Part shown: positions 1-7,451 of the stretch, in pieces
How positions within the stretch are numbered: the stretch's first letter is position 1
Layout: every line of letters begins with the position of its first letter
Source of the DNA: Candidatus Hydrogenedentota bacterium
Lineage (GTDB): Bacteria > Hydrogenedentota > Hydrogenedentia > Hydrogenedentales > CAITNO01
DNA length: 54,352 bases
NCBI GenBank assembly: GCA_029776995.1
Contig: JAKOTZ010000003.1
Location: 1 to 54,352 of the forward strand
Reading direction: 5' to 3'
The notes under the pieces: generated by a model
Told to the model about the DNA's origin: nothing
Databases searched by the model: none
The model's input: the letters and a program-made list of their open reading frames with translations, nothing else
Program-made: the position numbers and the translations under genes

Positions 1-145
1 CGGCGGGGGGCAGCGCGGCAGCTCCGCCGGCCGGCAACGGTTGTGCCTGGGCCAGATCCGTATTTCCGGGACCTGCCAGCCCAATGGTTCCCCCGGCTGC
101 CGCTGAAAGCAGCATCCAATCCCTGCGCGTTATGCTGGAACCCAT
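1..145 (-). CDS. Tat-exported protein, N-terminus only (cut by window edge)
   Basis: A leftward gene begins with ATG at 145 and stays open to base 1, giving 48 codons. The visible N-terminus carries a twin-arginine signal: TRRDW at residues 6-10, then a short Ala/Gly/Leu-rich hydrophobic stretch (about 11-25) and a small-residue, Ala/Pro-rich segment that may contain the cleavage site. An AAAGGAG ribosome site lies at 152-158 with a 6-base spacing, which fixes the start. The protein is therefore probably exported folded by the Tat system, but its mature domain lies outside the window and its function cannot be told. It is divergent from the radical-SAM-like gene that starts near 326, so 146-325 should hold both promoters. 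Confidence 0.75.
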   Translation of the reverse strand, partial: MGSSITRRDWMLLSAAAGGTIGLAGPGNTDLAQAQPLPAGGAAALPPA

Positions 146-325
146 AGGTTTCTCCTTTCCGTGTGACGCGTTGGCCTCCATAACATGGCTGGCCCATAGG
201 CGGATTATATCCGATCTTTTCGGTCGGGAACATTTTGCCGCTGGCCGTTGTTTTTCCTGGTTGGCCGGGACTTGATTGCGATCGGTATGACCAATTAAAA
301 TGCCCCATTTGGGGATTGTGGAGTT

Positions 326-1114
326 ATGGTCGTGAACGTTTCAAGAAAGAAAACCAAAGGCATTACCGAGTCCGTGGAGAGCGATTCCCTGCAGCTGCTG
401 CTGGAATTCCGTCACCGCATTCGCGCCTGCTGTGAAGAGGCCAGGAAAGTCAACGGCAAACCGAAGATTGTGTATCTCTGGCTCTGCGTGACCGAGCGGG
501 GAATCGGGCATAGCGGTCCGTCGGGCGCGAACGGTTCCGGCGCGTCAACTCTGGCGCTCCACGAATGGCTTACCATTGTGGACGAGGCCGCTTCAATGGG
601 ATCGGACTGGCTTGTGCTTACGCTGCTTACCGAACTCGGGCGCCATCCCGATGTTTTCCGCGTTGCTGAATGGGCCCAGAAAACCCACGGCATGACCATC
701 GGATTTCATTTGGGCGTGCCGACGCTTACCGACGCGGAAATAAAGCAGCTGGAGCGCTTTGACCGGCAGAAGACCCGCATCATGGTTCGTCGTGAAGATC
801 TGGACAAGATGCGGCATCTGCAGGCTCTCGGTTTTACAGTCTGGACCGCCAATCCCCAGGAAGAAGGCGGCAAACCGGACTGTCAGGGTCCTGCCCGCAT
901 GATTTACGTAAACGCGAAGGGTGAACTGTATACCTGCGGCCTGGTGGATGGCCACCCGGATTACCGCATGGGACACGCGCTGGAACGCCCCCTGCGGGCG
1001 GTTGTCGCGGACCCCTCGGTGCCCCACTACGTGGACGAATCCATCCACACCGTCTCACCCGCCTGTGACGGATGCCCTTCCCTGGTGGCAAACTTCTTCC
1101 GCGATAATCTTTGA
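326..1114 (+). CDS. radical-SAM/SPASM-like protein lacking the CxxxCxxC motif
   Basis: This 262-residue protein has the look of a radical SAM TIM barrel followed by a short SPASM or twitch-type domain. Residues 47-130 follow the usual pattern of strand, loop, a helix around EWLTIVDEAA (80-89) and a strand WLVLTL. The loop that should hold CxxxCxxC has only Cys54 (WLCVTERGIGHSG), so the SAM-binding [4Fe-4S] cluster site is missing. The C-terminal part keeps Cys186, GELYTCG with Cys204, and CDGC (Cys247, Cys250), enough for one auxiliary cluster. It may be a non-catalytic binding protein or an Fe-S redox protein. GGAG at 320-323 sits only 2 bases from ATG 326 but 8 bases from GTG 332, so the true start may be 332. 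It converges with the HDOD gene. Confidence 0.65.
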   Translation: MVVNVSRKKTKGITESVESDSLQLLLEFRHRIRACCEEARKVNGKPKIVYLWLCVTERGIGHSGPSGANGSGASTLALHEWLTIVDEAASMGSDWLVLTLLTELGRHPDVFRVAEWAQKTHGMTIGFHLGVPTLTDAEIKQLERFDRQKTRIMVRREDLDKMRHLQALGFTVWTANPQEEGGKPDCQGPARMIYVNAKGELYTCGLVDGHPDYRMGHALERPLRAVVADPSVPHYVDESIHTVSPACDGCPSLVANFFRDNL

Positions 1115-1141
1115 GGGGATATCCGCGCGGAGATTGCCGGC

Positions 1142-2740
1142 TTACACGCTGGCGGACTGGTAGGCGTAGCGGTTCACCTGTTCCAGGGAAAGCCCAAGCG
1201 GTTCACACCATGCACTCGCTTCTTCCGGCAGGTTCTCGACCACTTCCCCCTCCGGAGATATGCTGCTTACCGCCAGGTAAACCAGGCCCGCCAGGTCCGA
1301 ATAATCTCCCGCGGATGGCGGATTAAGATAACAGGCCGCCCCTTTCGCGAGAATCTCCGGAAGGCGCCACTCCTGGAACAGCAGCTCCGCCACTTCCCCG
1401 TGATGCAGACCAAAAACCTGTTTTTCCGCCTGGGCCCGGGCTGCGCCCCAAAGAGACCGGTCTATTTTTTTGTACTCTTCCGGATCCGTCACCGCCAGCA
1501 CAAAGGAGCCGACCGAATACAGCACCGCCGCCGCTTGCGCCACGTTACCGATGAGGTGGCTTGATTTGCCCGCCAGGCTGGCGGCCATCACGCTTACCCG
1601 GCGCGCGTGATGGAACAGCGGCGACAGCATGCGTTCCATGATCGGGCTCATCTGGGGCGCGTTCGCCACGATGACTTTAGTCCCTTCGACTCCCAGGAGC
1701 GTCAGCGCCATGGGCAGGCTTTCCACCTTGCCTTCCAGGCCATAAGCCCGGGAATTGGTGGTCGCCAGGATGATTGCCGCCAGGGTCGGCGCGGACGAGA
1801 TCAGCGCCAGTAACTGCCGCAGGGTGCTTACGTTAGTCTCATCCAGCTGGCTGATGGCGCTGGCATGTCGCGACGGCACTTCCAGGTACTCTAATTCCCG
1901 GATACGCTGCAGGTATTTTTCGGTCAGGTCTTTTTCCACCCCGACCGCGGAAACCGATGACAGCCCGGCCGCAATCGAAGATCCGTCGCCTGAGTGTGCG
2001 GGCTGGGGTCCCGAAGCTGCCGCGGCAGCCGCGCCGGTTTTGGTTCCCGCGCCTGCCCCTGCGCCCGGCAGGCCGAACATGCCGGGTACGGGTTTCGTTT
2101 CCTGCTCCGGTGTCCGGTAATGCTTCTGGATAAAACCCTGGTACTCCGAATACGAACACAGCACCGGTCGGATTTTCATATTGGTGGCCTGGCGCACTGC
2201 TTCGATCGCGTCCATGTCCAGCGGGCATACCATCGCCACCGTCAGCAGCTGCCCCAGCCGGGTCACCGGAATGACCATGTGGGACTGGGCCAGCTCGCGG
2301 GGGATCATCTTAAGCACGTCGCGGTCCACCGAATATCCGGCCACGTTAAACGGTGTAATGCCGGGATGTTTGGACAGAAACTCGTGCAGCCGGTCCCACG
2401 TGATGAAATTCAGCCGCACCAGCGCTTCATATACTTTGCACCCGTTTTCTTTCGCGAAACTGATCGCCTGCTTCATCTGGTCCGGTTCGACCAGTTTGGC
2501 GTCCCGGAGTTCCGCGGAAAAAGAATCCAGTCCGGACGTGGACGGTGATCCGGAAGAACCTGTACGTTCCCTCCGGGTAATCGCTGCCGGCCGGGCGGCA
2601 GCCGCAAACGGGTTGGCAAATTGGTGTTTACAGCGGTTGCAGATAAAATTCGGGGCATTCAAATTGGGCGGCACGCGGAATTTCGCGCCGCATTTGGGGT
2701 TTGGGCACTGTACGATGCGCTGTTCGGCGTCAATAATCAC
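1142..2740 (-). CDS. zinc-ribbon / GspE N-domain / HDOD signalling protein
   Basis: The 532-residue product has three modules. Residues 12-37 form a zinc ribbon of the MJ0042 type (Cys12, Cys17, Cys34, Cys37). Residues about 75-215 match the N-terminal domain of type II secretion/pilus ATPases (GspE_N/MshEN), with the usual 'I.PF.V' and 'IP..LA..H.VIPV' segments; MshEN domains bind c-di-GMP in some proteins. Residues about 290-530 are an HDOD domain, an HD-like helical fold without the metal-binding HD pair, common in bacterial regulators of motility and cell-cycle signalling. A linker rich in Gly, Ala and Pro (215-270) separates the last two. The start is GTG at 2740 and has no strong ribosome site. 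No pilus or secretion genes lie nearby, so the output is unknown. Confidence 0.8.
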   Translation of the reverse strand: MIIDAEQRIVQCPNPKCGAKFRVPPNLNAPNFICNRCKHQFANPFAAAARPAAITRRERTGSSGSPSTSGLDSFSAELRDAKLVEPDQMKQAISFAKENGCKVYEALVRLNFITWDRLHEFLSKHPGITPFNVAGYSVDRDVLKMIPRELAQSHMVIPVTRLGQLLTVAMVCPLDMDAIEAVRQATNMKIRPVLCSYSEYQGFIQKHYRTPEQETKPVPGMFGLPGAGAGAGTKTGAAAAAASGPQPAHSGDGSSIAAGLSSVSAVGVEKDLTEKYLQRIRELEYLEVPSRHASAISQLDETNVSTLRQLLALISSAPTLAAIILATTNSRAYGLEGKVESLPMALTLLGVEGTKVIVANAPQMSPIMERMLSPLFHHARRVSVMAASLAGKSSHLIGNVAQAAAVLYSVGSFVLAVTDPEEYKKIDRSLWGAARAQAEKQVFGLHHGEVAELLFQEWRLPEILAKGAACYLNPPSAGDYSDLAGLVYLAVSSISPEGEVVENLPEEASAWCEPLGLSLEQVNRYAYQSASV

Positions 2741-2926
2741 GATTGCACCCCGTCTTGCTTAACCATTATGCTGTTGGTACGCTCAAACGCCTTGTAAAAC
2801 TTTACGCGCGCGCCAATCCCTGAGTCAAATTTCAGGCAGCCGCTACTTTTCAGGCGCCGTTGTGTCCGTGCATCTTAGATGAACGGAACGAATGAAACCG
2901 CGCTGAAACCCTGAGGATATCCGATT

Positions 2927-3691
2927 ATGGCAAAAGATCCGTTGATTCTGGTAACCAACGATGACGGCATATACGCGGAGGGCCTGGACGTGCTGGTTCG
3001 GGCCCTTGCCGCGCTGGGGCGCGTCGTCGTATACGCGCCGGACAGCCAGCAGAGCGCCGTGGGGCATGGCGTAACCCTGCGCCGTCCTCTTCGGGTAACC
3101 CGGGTCGCGCCGGACCGGTTCATGGTGGACGGCACCCCCACGGATTGCGTCATGCTGGCCGTGCGGGGACTGCTGGACCGCAGGCCGGACCTGGTGGTGT
3201 CCGGCATTAATGCCGGAGCGAACCTGGGGGATGATGTTACCTACTCCGGCACCGTGGCGGGCGCGTTTGAGGGCATGTTGCTGGGCATTCCCTCCGTGGC
3301 TGTTTCGCTGGTGTCCCCCGAAGCGGAACATTATGATACCGCGGCGGAAATCGCCTGTAAGATTGGGCAGAATGTATTGCGGTCGGGGCTGCCCGCGGAC
3401 ATTATGCTTAACGTGAACGTCCCGGATGTATCGTCGGATCAGCTTAACGGCATGGCGTTGACGTCCCTGGGCCGTCGCAATTATCAGGATGAGATCGTCA
3501 CCCGCGTGGATCCGCGGGGAATTCCCTATTACTGGATTGGCGGCGCCGATCCGGACCATCATCCGATGGCCGGAAGCGATTTCGAGGCGATCGAACAGGG
3601 AAAAGTCAGTATTACGCCGCTGACCCGGGACCTTACCGCCCGCCACGCCTTGCCGCTGCTCAGCAGTCAGTTTGGTGAATTGATCACTTAG
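2927..3691 (+). CDS. surE: 5'/3'-nucleotidase SurE
   Basis: SurE is a metal-dependent cytosolic phosphatase that removes phosphate from nucleoside monophosphates and is linked to stationary-phase survival. The 254-residue protein has the normal family length. It starts with the diagnostic LVTNDDG (Asp12-Asp13 bind the metal), followed by VYAPDSQQSAVGHGVTL (residues about 37-53), DGTPTDCV, and the GINAGANLGDDVTYSGTVAGA block that holds the second metal/phosphate site. GAGGATAT lies shortly before the ATG. The gene is divergent from the HDOD gene across 186 bases. In many genomes surE neighbours pcm or rpoS; neither is here. Confidence 0.95.
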   Translation: MAKDPLILVTNDDGIYAEGLDVLVRALAALGRVVVYAPDSQQSAVGHGVTLRRPLRVTRVAPDRFMVDGTPTDCVMLAVRGLLDRRPDLVVSGINAGANLGDDVTYSGTVAGAFEGMLLGIPSVAVSLVSPEAEHYDTAAEIACKIGQNVLRSGLPADIMLNVNVPDVSSDQLNGMALTSLGRRNYQDEIVTRVDPRGIPYYWIGGADPDHHPMAGSDFEAIEQGKVSITPLTRDLTARHALPLLSSQFGELIT

Positions 3692-3716
3692 TTACCCGTC
3701 TCCGCGCCGTACAGGG

Positions 3717-3745
3717 TTGAGGTAAAGCCCGGTTTTCTGTATGAT
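3717..3745 (+). promoter_or_regulatory. sigma-70-type promoter for the acylase gene
   Basis: A TTGAGG -35 box (3717-3722) and a TATGAT -10 box (3740-3745) are separated by 17 bases, the optimal spacing. The site lies between surE and the acylase gene, 43 bases before the ATG. Confidence 0.6.
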
Positions 3746-3788
3746 ACGATGCATCCATGAAAAAAATGTTAAAAAGGAGGAATCGATC

Positions 3789-5957
3789 ATGAGGAAGCTG
3801 TGGGCGGAACGGCGGATATGGTTCGCGTGGACGGCGCTTTTTTTGTGCGCGGGGACGCTCTGGGCCGACCTGGTAAGGCCGGATATTACGGGCAGGGACG
3901 TCCGCATCATCCGGGATGAGTGGGGCTCTCCCCATATTTTCGGCAAAACAGACGCGGATGCCGCGTTCGGCCTCGCCTACGCGGTCTGTGAAGATGACTT
4001 TGCCACCATAGAAGAGGCGTTCTGGATGATGCGCTGCAGGATGGCCGAACAGCTGGGGCCGCAATTCGCCATCATCGACCTGCTTACCTGGATGTTCCGC
4101 CAGCGGGAAATTGTGGCCGAAAAATACGCCACGGACCTCTCGCCGGAGGTCCGGGCGGTTGTCGAGGCCTACGCCGATGCCGTCAACCTCTACGCCAGCG
4201 AGCACCCGGAAAAAGTGAAACGCCCTGACCTTTTCCCGATAACGCCTCAGGATATCGTGGTGGGTTTTGTCCAGAAAACGCCGTTTTTCTTCTTGACCGA
4301 TAAACATCTCCGGAAGCTCCTGCGGGAAGAATGTTTTGAAAAAATGAACCTCCTCGAGATTGCCTCGAGGTCCTTTGATCCTACCGACGCGATCGTGGAA
4401 AAACTTATCCGGGGCGCCATGCTGGGTTCAAACGCCTTTGCTATCGGTCCTTCGCGTTCCGCGGACGGCAGCACTTTCCTCGCGATCAATTCCCACCAGC
4501 CCTGGGAGGGACAGGTAGCCTGGTATGAAGCCCATACCGCCAGCGAAGAAGGGCTGAACCTTATGGGAGGCACCTTTCCCGGCGCGCCGATCGTCCTGCA
4601 CGGGTTCACGCCGGACCACGGCTGGGCGCATACGGTCAACCTCCCGGACCAGATCGACATTTACCGCCTGGAAATAAACCCTGAAAATCCGAACCAGTAC
4701 CGGTTTGACGGCGGGTGGCGTGACTTTGAAACCGGCCAGGCCGAAATCCCCGTAAAAATCGGCGCTGTCAAATTCATGTGGCGGCCCTCCCTGTGCTGGT
4801 CCGCCCAGGGGCCGGTATTGCGCCTGCCCGGCGGCGTGTTTGCCCTCAGATATGGCGGGCACGGCAACATCCGCGCCGTGGAGCAGTGGTACCGGATGGG
4901 CAAAGCCCGCAACCTGGAGGAATTCACCGCGGCCATGCAGCTTCGCGGCGTTCCCTCATTCAACTGCGTGTACGCGGACCGGGCCGGTAATGTGGCCTAT
5001 TTTTACAACGCGCTGCTGCCCGTGCGCGCCCGGGGGTATGACTGGGCGTGGATCGTGCCGGGTAATACCTCGGAAACCCTGTGGTCGGAAAGCTGGCCCT
5101 GGGACCGTCTTCCCCATGCGGTCAACCCGAAGTCCGGGTTCGTCGTCAGCTGCAATCATACGCCCTTCCAGTGCACCACTTCCGACGACCGTCCGAAACT
5201 CGAAGACTATGCCGATCTCGACTATGTCGGCATTGAAACGGATATGACCAACCGCGGCTGGCGCGCCCTGGAACTGTACGGCGGGGACTCCTCCATCACG
5301 GAAAAAGAATTCTATACGTACAAAATGGACCGAAAATATTCTGAAAAAGGAGAGGTCATCGCGCTGGTAAAACAGCTCCTGGCGCTGGACCTGGACCAGT
5401 CGGACCCCGCCGTGGCCGAAGCGCGAAAAGTTCTCGCCGACTGGAAGCCCAACGCGGACGCGGATAACCCCGGAACAGCCTTGGTGGCCAAAGCCCTGGA
5501 ACCTTATATCCGGGCTCGGTATATGCTCGAGAAACAGCCGCCCCTGGATCAGCTGCTGATTGACGCGGCCCATTATCTGAAAGAGCACTGGGGAAAAGTC
5601 GCTGTGCCCTGGTCTGACGTGTGCCGCCTCCGGCGGGGCGACCTGGACCTGCCGCTCTGGGGCGGCCCTGACACGCTTCGGGCGATCCAGGGGAAATGGG
5701 ATGGCAGCGGCCACTATATCGCCAACCACGGCGACTGCCACATCCTGATGGTCACCTGGACCAAAGACGGCGCGGTCCGGGCAAAAGGAATCCACCAGTA
5801 TGGCGCCGCGGCAACGGTGCCGGATTCGCCCCACTACGCCGACCAGGCGCCGCTGTTCGCCGCCGGAGAATACCGCGACGCCCTGCTGGACGAGGAGGCC
5901 CTCAAAGCCAGGCCCCATCGCGAATACCGCCCCGGGCAACCCGCGGAAAATCAGTAA
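3789..5957 (+). CDS. secreted penicillin-acylase-family amidohydrolase
   Basis: This is an N-terminal-nucleophile hydrolase of the penicillin acylase/acyl-homoserine-lactone acylase family. Such enzymes cleave amide bonds of acylated compounds after autoprocessing into alpha and beta chains. From ATG 3789 (AAGGAGG at 3774-3780) the protein has 722 residues and a signal peptide in residues 1-26 (a hydrophobic stretch ending in LWA). The alpha chain spans about 27-190. The expected nucleophile is Ser214 in GSNAFAIG, with NSHQPWEG after it matching the NPHxPW-type motif, followed by GGTFPGAPIVLHGFT. An upstream in-frame ATG at 3741 lacks a ribosome site and overlaps the -10 box, so it is rejected. 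Substrate is unknown: beta-lactam, acyl-homoserine lactone and acyl-peptide are all possible. A terminator follows. Confidence 0.9.
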   Translation: MRKLWAERRIWFAWTALFLCAGTLWADLVRPDITGRDVRIIRDEWGSPHIFGKTDADAAFGLAYAVCEDDFATIEEAFWMMRCRMAEQLGPQFAIIDLLTWMFRQREIVAEKYATDLSPEVRAVVEAYADAVNLYASEHPEKVKRPDLFPITPQDIVVGFVQKTPFFFLTDKHLRKLLREECFEKMNLLEIASRSFDPTDAIVEKLIRGAMLGSNAFAIGPSRSADGSTFLAINSHQPWEGQVAWYEAHTASEEGLNLMGGTFPGAPIVLHGFTPDHGWAHTVNLPDQIDIYRLEINPENPNQYRFDGGWRDFETGQAEIPVKIGAVKFMWRPSLCWSAQGPVLRLPGGVFALRYGGHGNIRAVEQWYRMGKARNLEEFTAAMQLRGVPSFNCVYADRAGNVAYFYNALLPVRARGYDWAWIVPGNTSETLWSESWPWDRLPHAVNPKSGFVVSCNHTPFQCTTSDDRPKLEDYADLDYVGIETDMTNRGWRALELYGGDSSITEKEFYTYKMDRKYSEKGEVIALVKQLLALDLDQSDPAVAEARKVLADWKPNADADNPGTALVAKALEPYIRARYMLEKQPPLDQLLIDAAHYLKEHWGKVAVPWSDVCRLRRGDLDLPLWGGPDTLRAIQGKWDGSGHYIANHGDCHILMVTWTKDGAVRAKGIHQYGAAATVPDSPHYADQAPLFAAGEYRDALLDEEALKARPHREYRPGQPAENQ

Positions 5958-6008
5958 CCTCCAGCAATTCCAGATATGGAATAATATCCGGGACTGGACC
6001 CGGGAAGG

Positions 6009-6034
6009 CGGCAGGCGGAATGCCTGCCGTTTTC
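6009..6034 (+). terminator. intrinsic terminator after the acylase gene
   Basis: An 8-bp perfect stem (CGGCAGGC / GCCTGCCG) with a 5-base loop is followed by TTTTC. It lies 51 bases after the acylase stop and 23 bases before rimO, so rimO probably has its own promoter or depends on read-through. Confidence 0.65.
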
Positions 6035-6056
6035 GTCAGAACCATGGAGATTACGG

Positions 6057-7451
6057 ATGAAACGTTCCCGCGGCGGACTGGTCGGGCTGATCACCCTGGG
6101 CTGCGACAAAAACACCGTGGATATGGAATACATTGCCGGCGCGCTGGATAAGGTCGGCCTGCGCTGGTGCGTCCTCGACCCGGAAGTTCCCGCCCCTGAA
6201 CATGAACCGGACGCGGTGGTGATCCTGACCTGCGGCTTCGTGGGAGACGCCAAACGGCAGTCTGTGGAAGCCCTGGCCGAGTGGGCCGAGCGAAAGAAGC
6301 GGAGCGGTATTCCCAGGCTGCTGGCGGCGGCGGGATGCCTGTCCCAGCGTTATGGTGATGCCCTGGCATCCGAACTTCCCGAACTCGACCTGATCTGCGG
6401 TGTCGGCGAACCGGAAAAACTGGCCGAACAGTTAAGAGAACGGCTGGACGAAAACCTTGCTGAAACGGATACGCCTCCCGTGCGGTCCGTATCCTCCGCG
6501 CGGCCGGATATGTGCTGGAAAGGAGGGGTGCGGCCCCGCATTCCGCTCACGCGGTCTGCCACGGCTTTTTTGAAAATATCTGATGGCTGCGACCATGCCT
6601 GCGCCTTCTGTGCCATACCTTCCATGAAAGGCCCCCACCGTTCCGTGCCCAGGGAAATCCTGCTGGCGGAAGCCCGCGCGCTGTTGCGCCGGGGAGTCCG
6701 TGAACTGGTGCTCGTGGCGCAGGACACCACCGCCTACGGCCGCGATCTTTACGAGAACTACGGGCTCCCGGAACTGCTGGCGGATCTCGACAAACTGTCC
6801 GGACAGTTCTGGATCCGGGTCCTGTATGCCTATCCAACCGGTCTCAGTTCCCGGCTGGTCGACGCCATGGCTTCCCTGCGGCGTGTGGCGCCCTACCTGG
6901 ATATGCCGTTGCAGCATCTCGATCCGGATATGTTGCGCCGCATGCGCCGCCCTGTCCGGGCGGCTGATCCCGCGGTCCTGGTGGACCGGCTTCGGCGCGC
7001 CGTGCCCGGCATTGCCCTCCGCACCACGTTCATCGTCGGGCATCCCGGCGAAACCAGGCGGGCTTTTTCCAGCCTGCTCGCGGGGCTTCGCTCCCTCAGA
7101 TTCAACTGGGCCGGCGCCTTTGCCTGGTCGCCCGAGGAGGGTACGCCTTCCGCCTCGCAGCCGGGCCGGCCTGATCCGCGCACGGCCCGCAGAAGACTGG
7201 AGCGCCTCATGGAAGCGCAGGCCGAAATTACCGCGGCATGGAACGCGGAGCGGATAGGGTCGGTTGAAGAGATGCTGATTGAATCCGTCGATCCTGACGC
7301 GGATCTGGCCGTCGGAAGATCCGTAAGGGAAGCCCCGGAAGTCGACGGAACGATCTGTCTGCGGGGCGGGGGACGCCTTAAACTTGGTGACCTGGTACCC
7401 GTCCGGATCACAGGTGCGGCTGTGTATGATCTGGAGGCGGTGCCCCTGTGA
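6057..7451 (+). CDS. rimO: ribosomal protein S12 methylthiotransferase RimO
   Basis: RimO is a radical SAM enzyme that methylthiolates an aspartate of ribosomal protein S12. The 464-residue protein shows all three parts of the family: an N-terminal UPF0004 domain whose cluster cysteines are Cys16 (TLGCDKN), Cys59 and Cys94 (AAGCLSQ); the radical SAM core with CDHACAFC (Cys178, Cys182, Cys185); and a C-terminal TRAM domain from about residue 400. The text ISDGCDHACAFCAIPSMKG, with the RS..R pattern that follows, is typical of RimO rather than MiaB. GGAG lies 8 bases before the ATG. The stop TGA overlaps the GTG start of the next gene, suggesting coupled translation although the two functions look unrelated. 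Confidence 0.93.
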   Translation: MKRSRGGLVGLITLGCDKNTVDMEYIAGALDKVGLRWCVLDPEVPAPEHEPDAVVILTCGFVGDAKRQSVEALAEWAERKKRSGIPRLLAAAGCLSQRYGDALASELPELDLICGVGEPEKLAEQLRERLDENLAETDTPPVRSVSSARPDMCWKGGVRPRIPLTRSATAFLKISDGCDHACAFCAIPSMKGPHRSVPREILLAEARALLRRGVRELVLVAQDTTAYGRDLYENYGLPELLADLDKLSGQFWIRVLYAYPTGLSSRLVDAMASLRRVAPYLDMPLQHLDPDMLRRMRRPVRAADPAVLVDRLRRAVPGIALRTTFIVGHPGETRRAFSSLLAGLRSLRFNWAGAFAWSPEEGTPSASQPGRPDPRTARRRLERLMEAQAEITAAWNAERIGSVEEMLIESVDPDADLAVGRSVREAPEVDGTICLRGGGRLKLGDLVPVRITGAAVYDLEAVPL

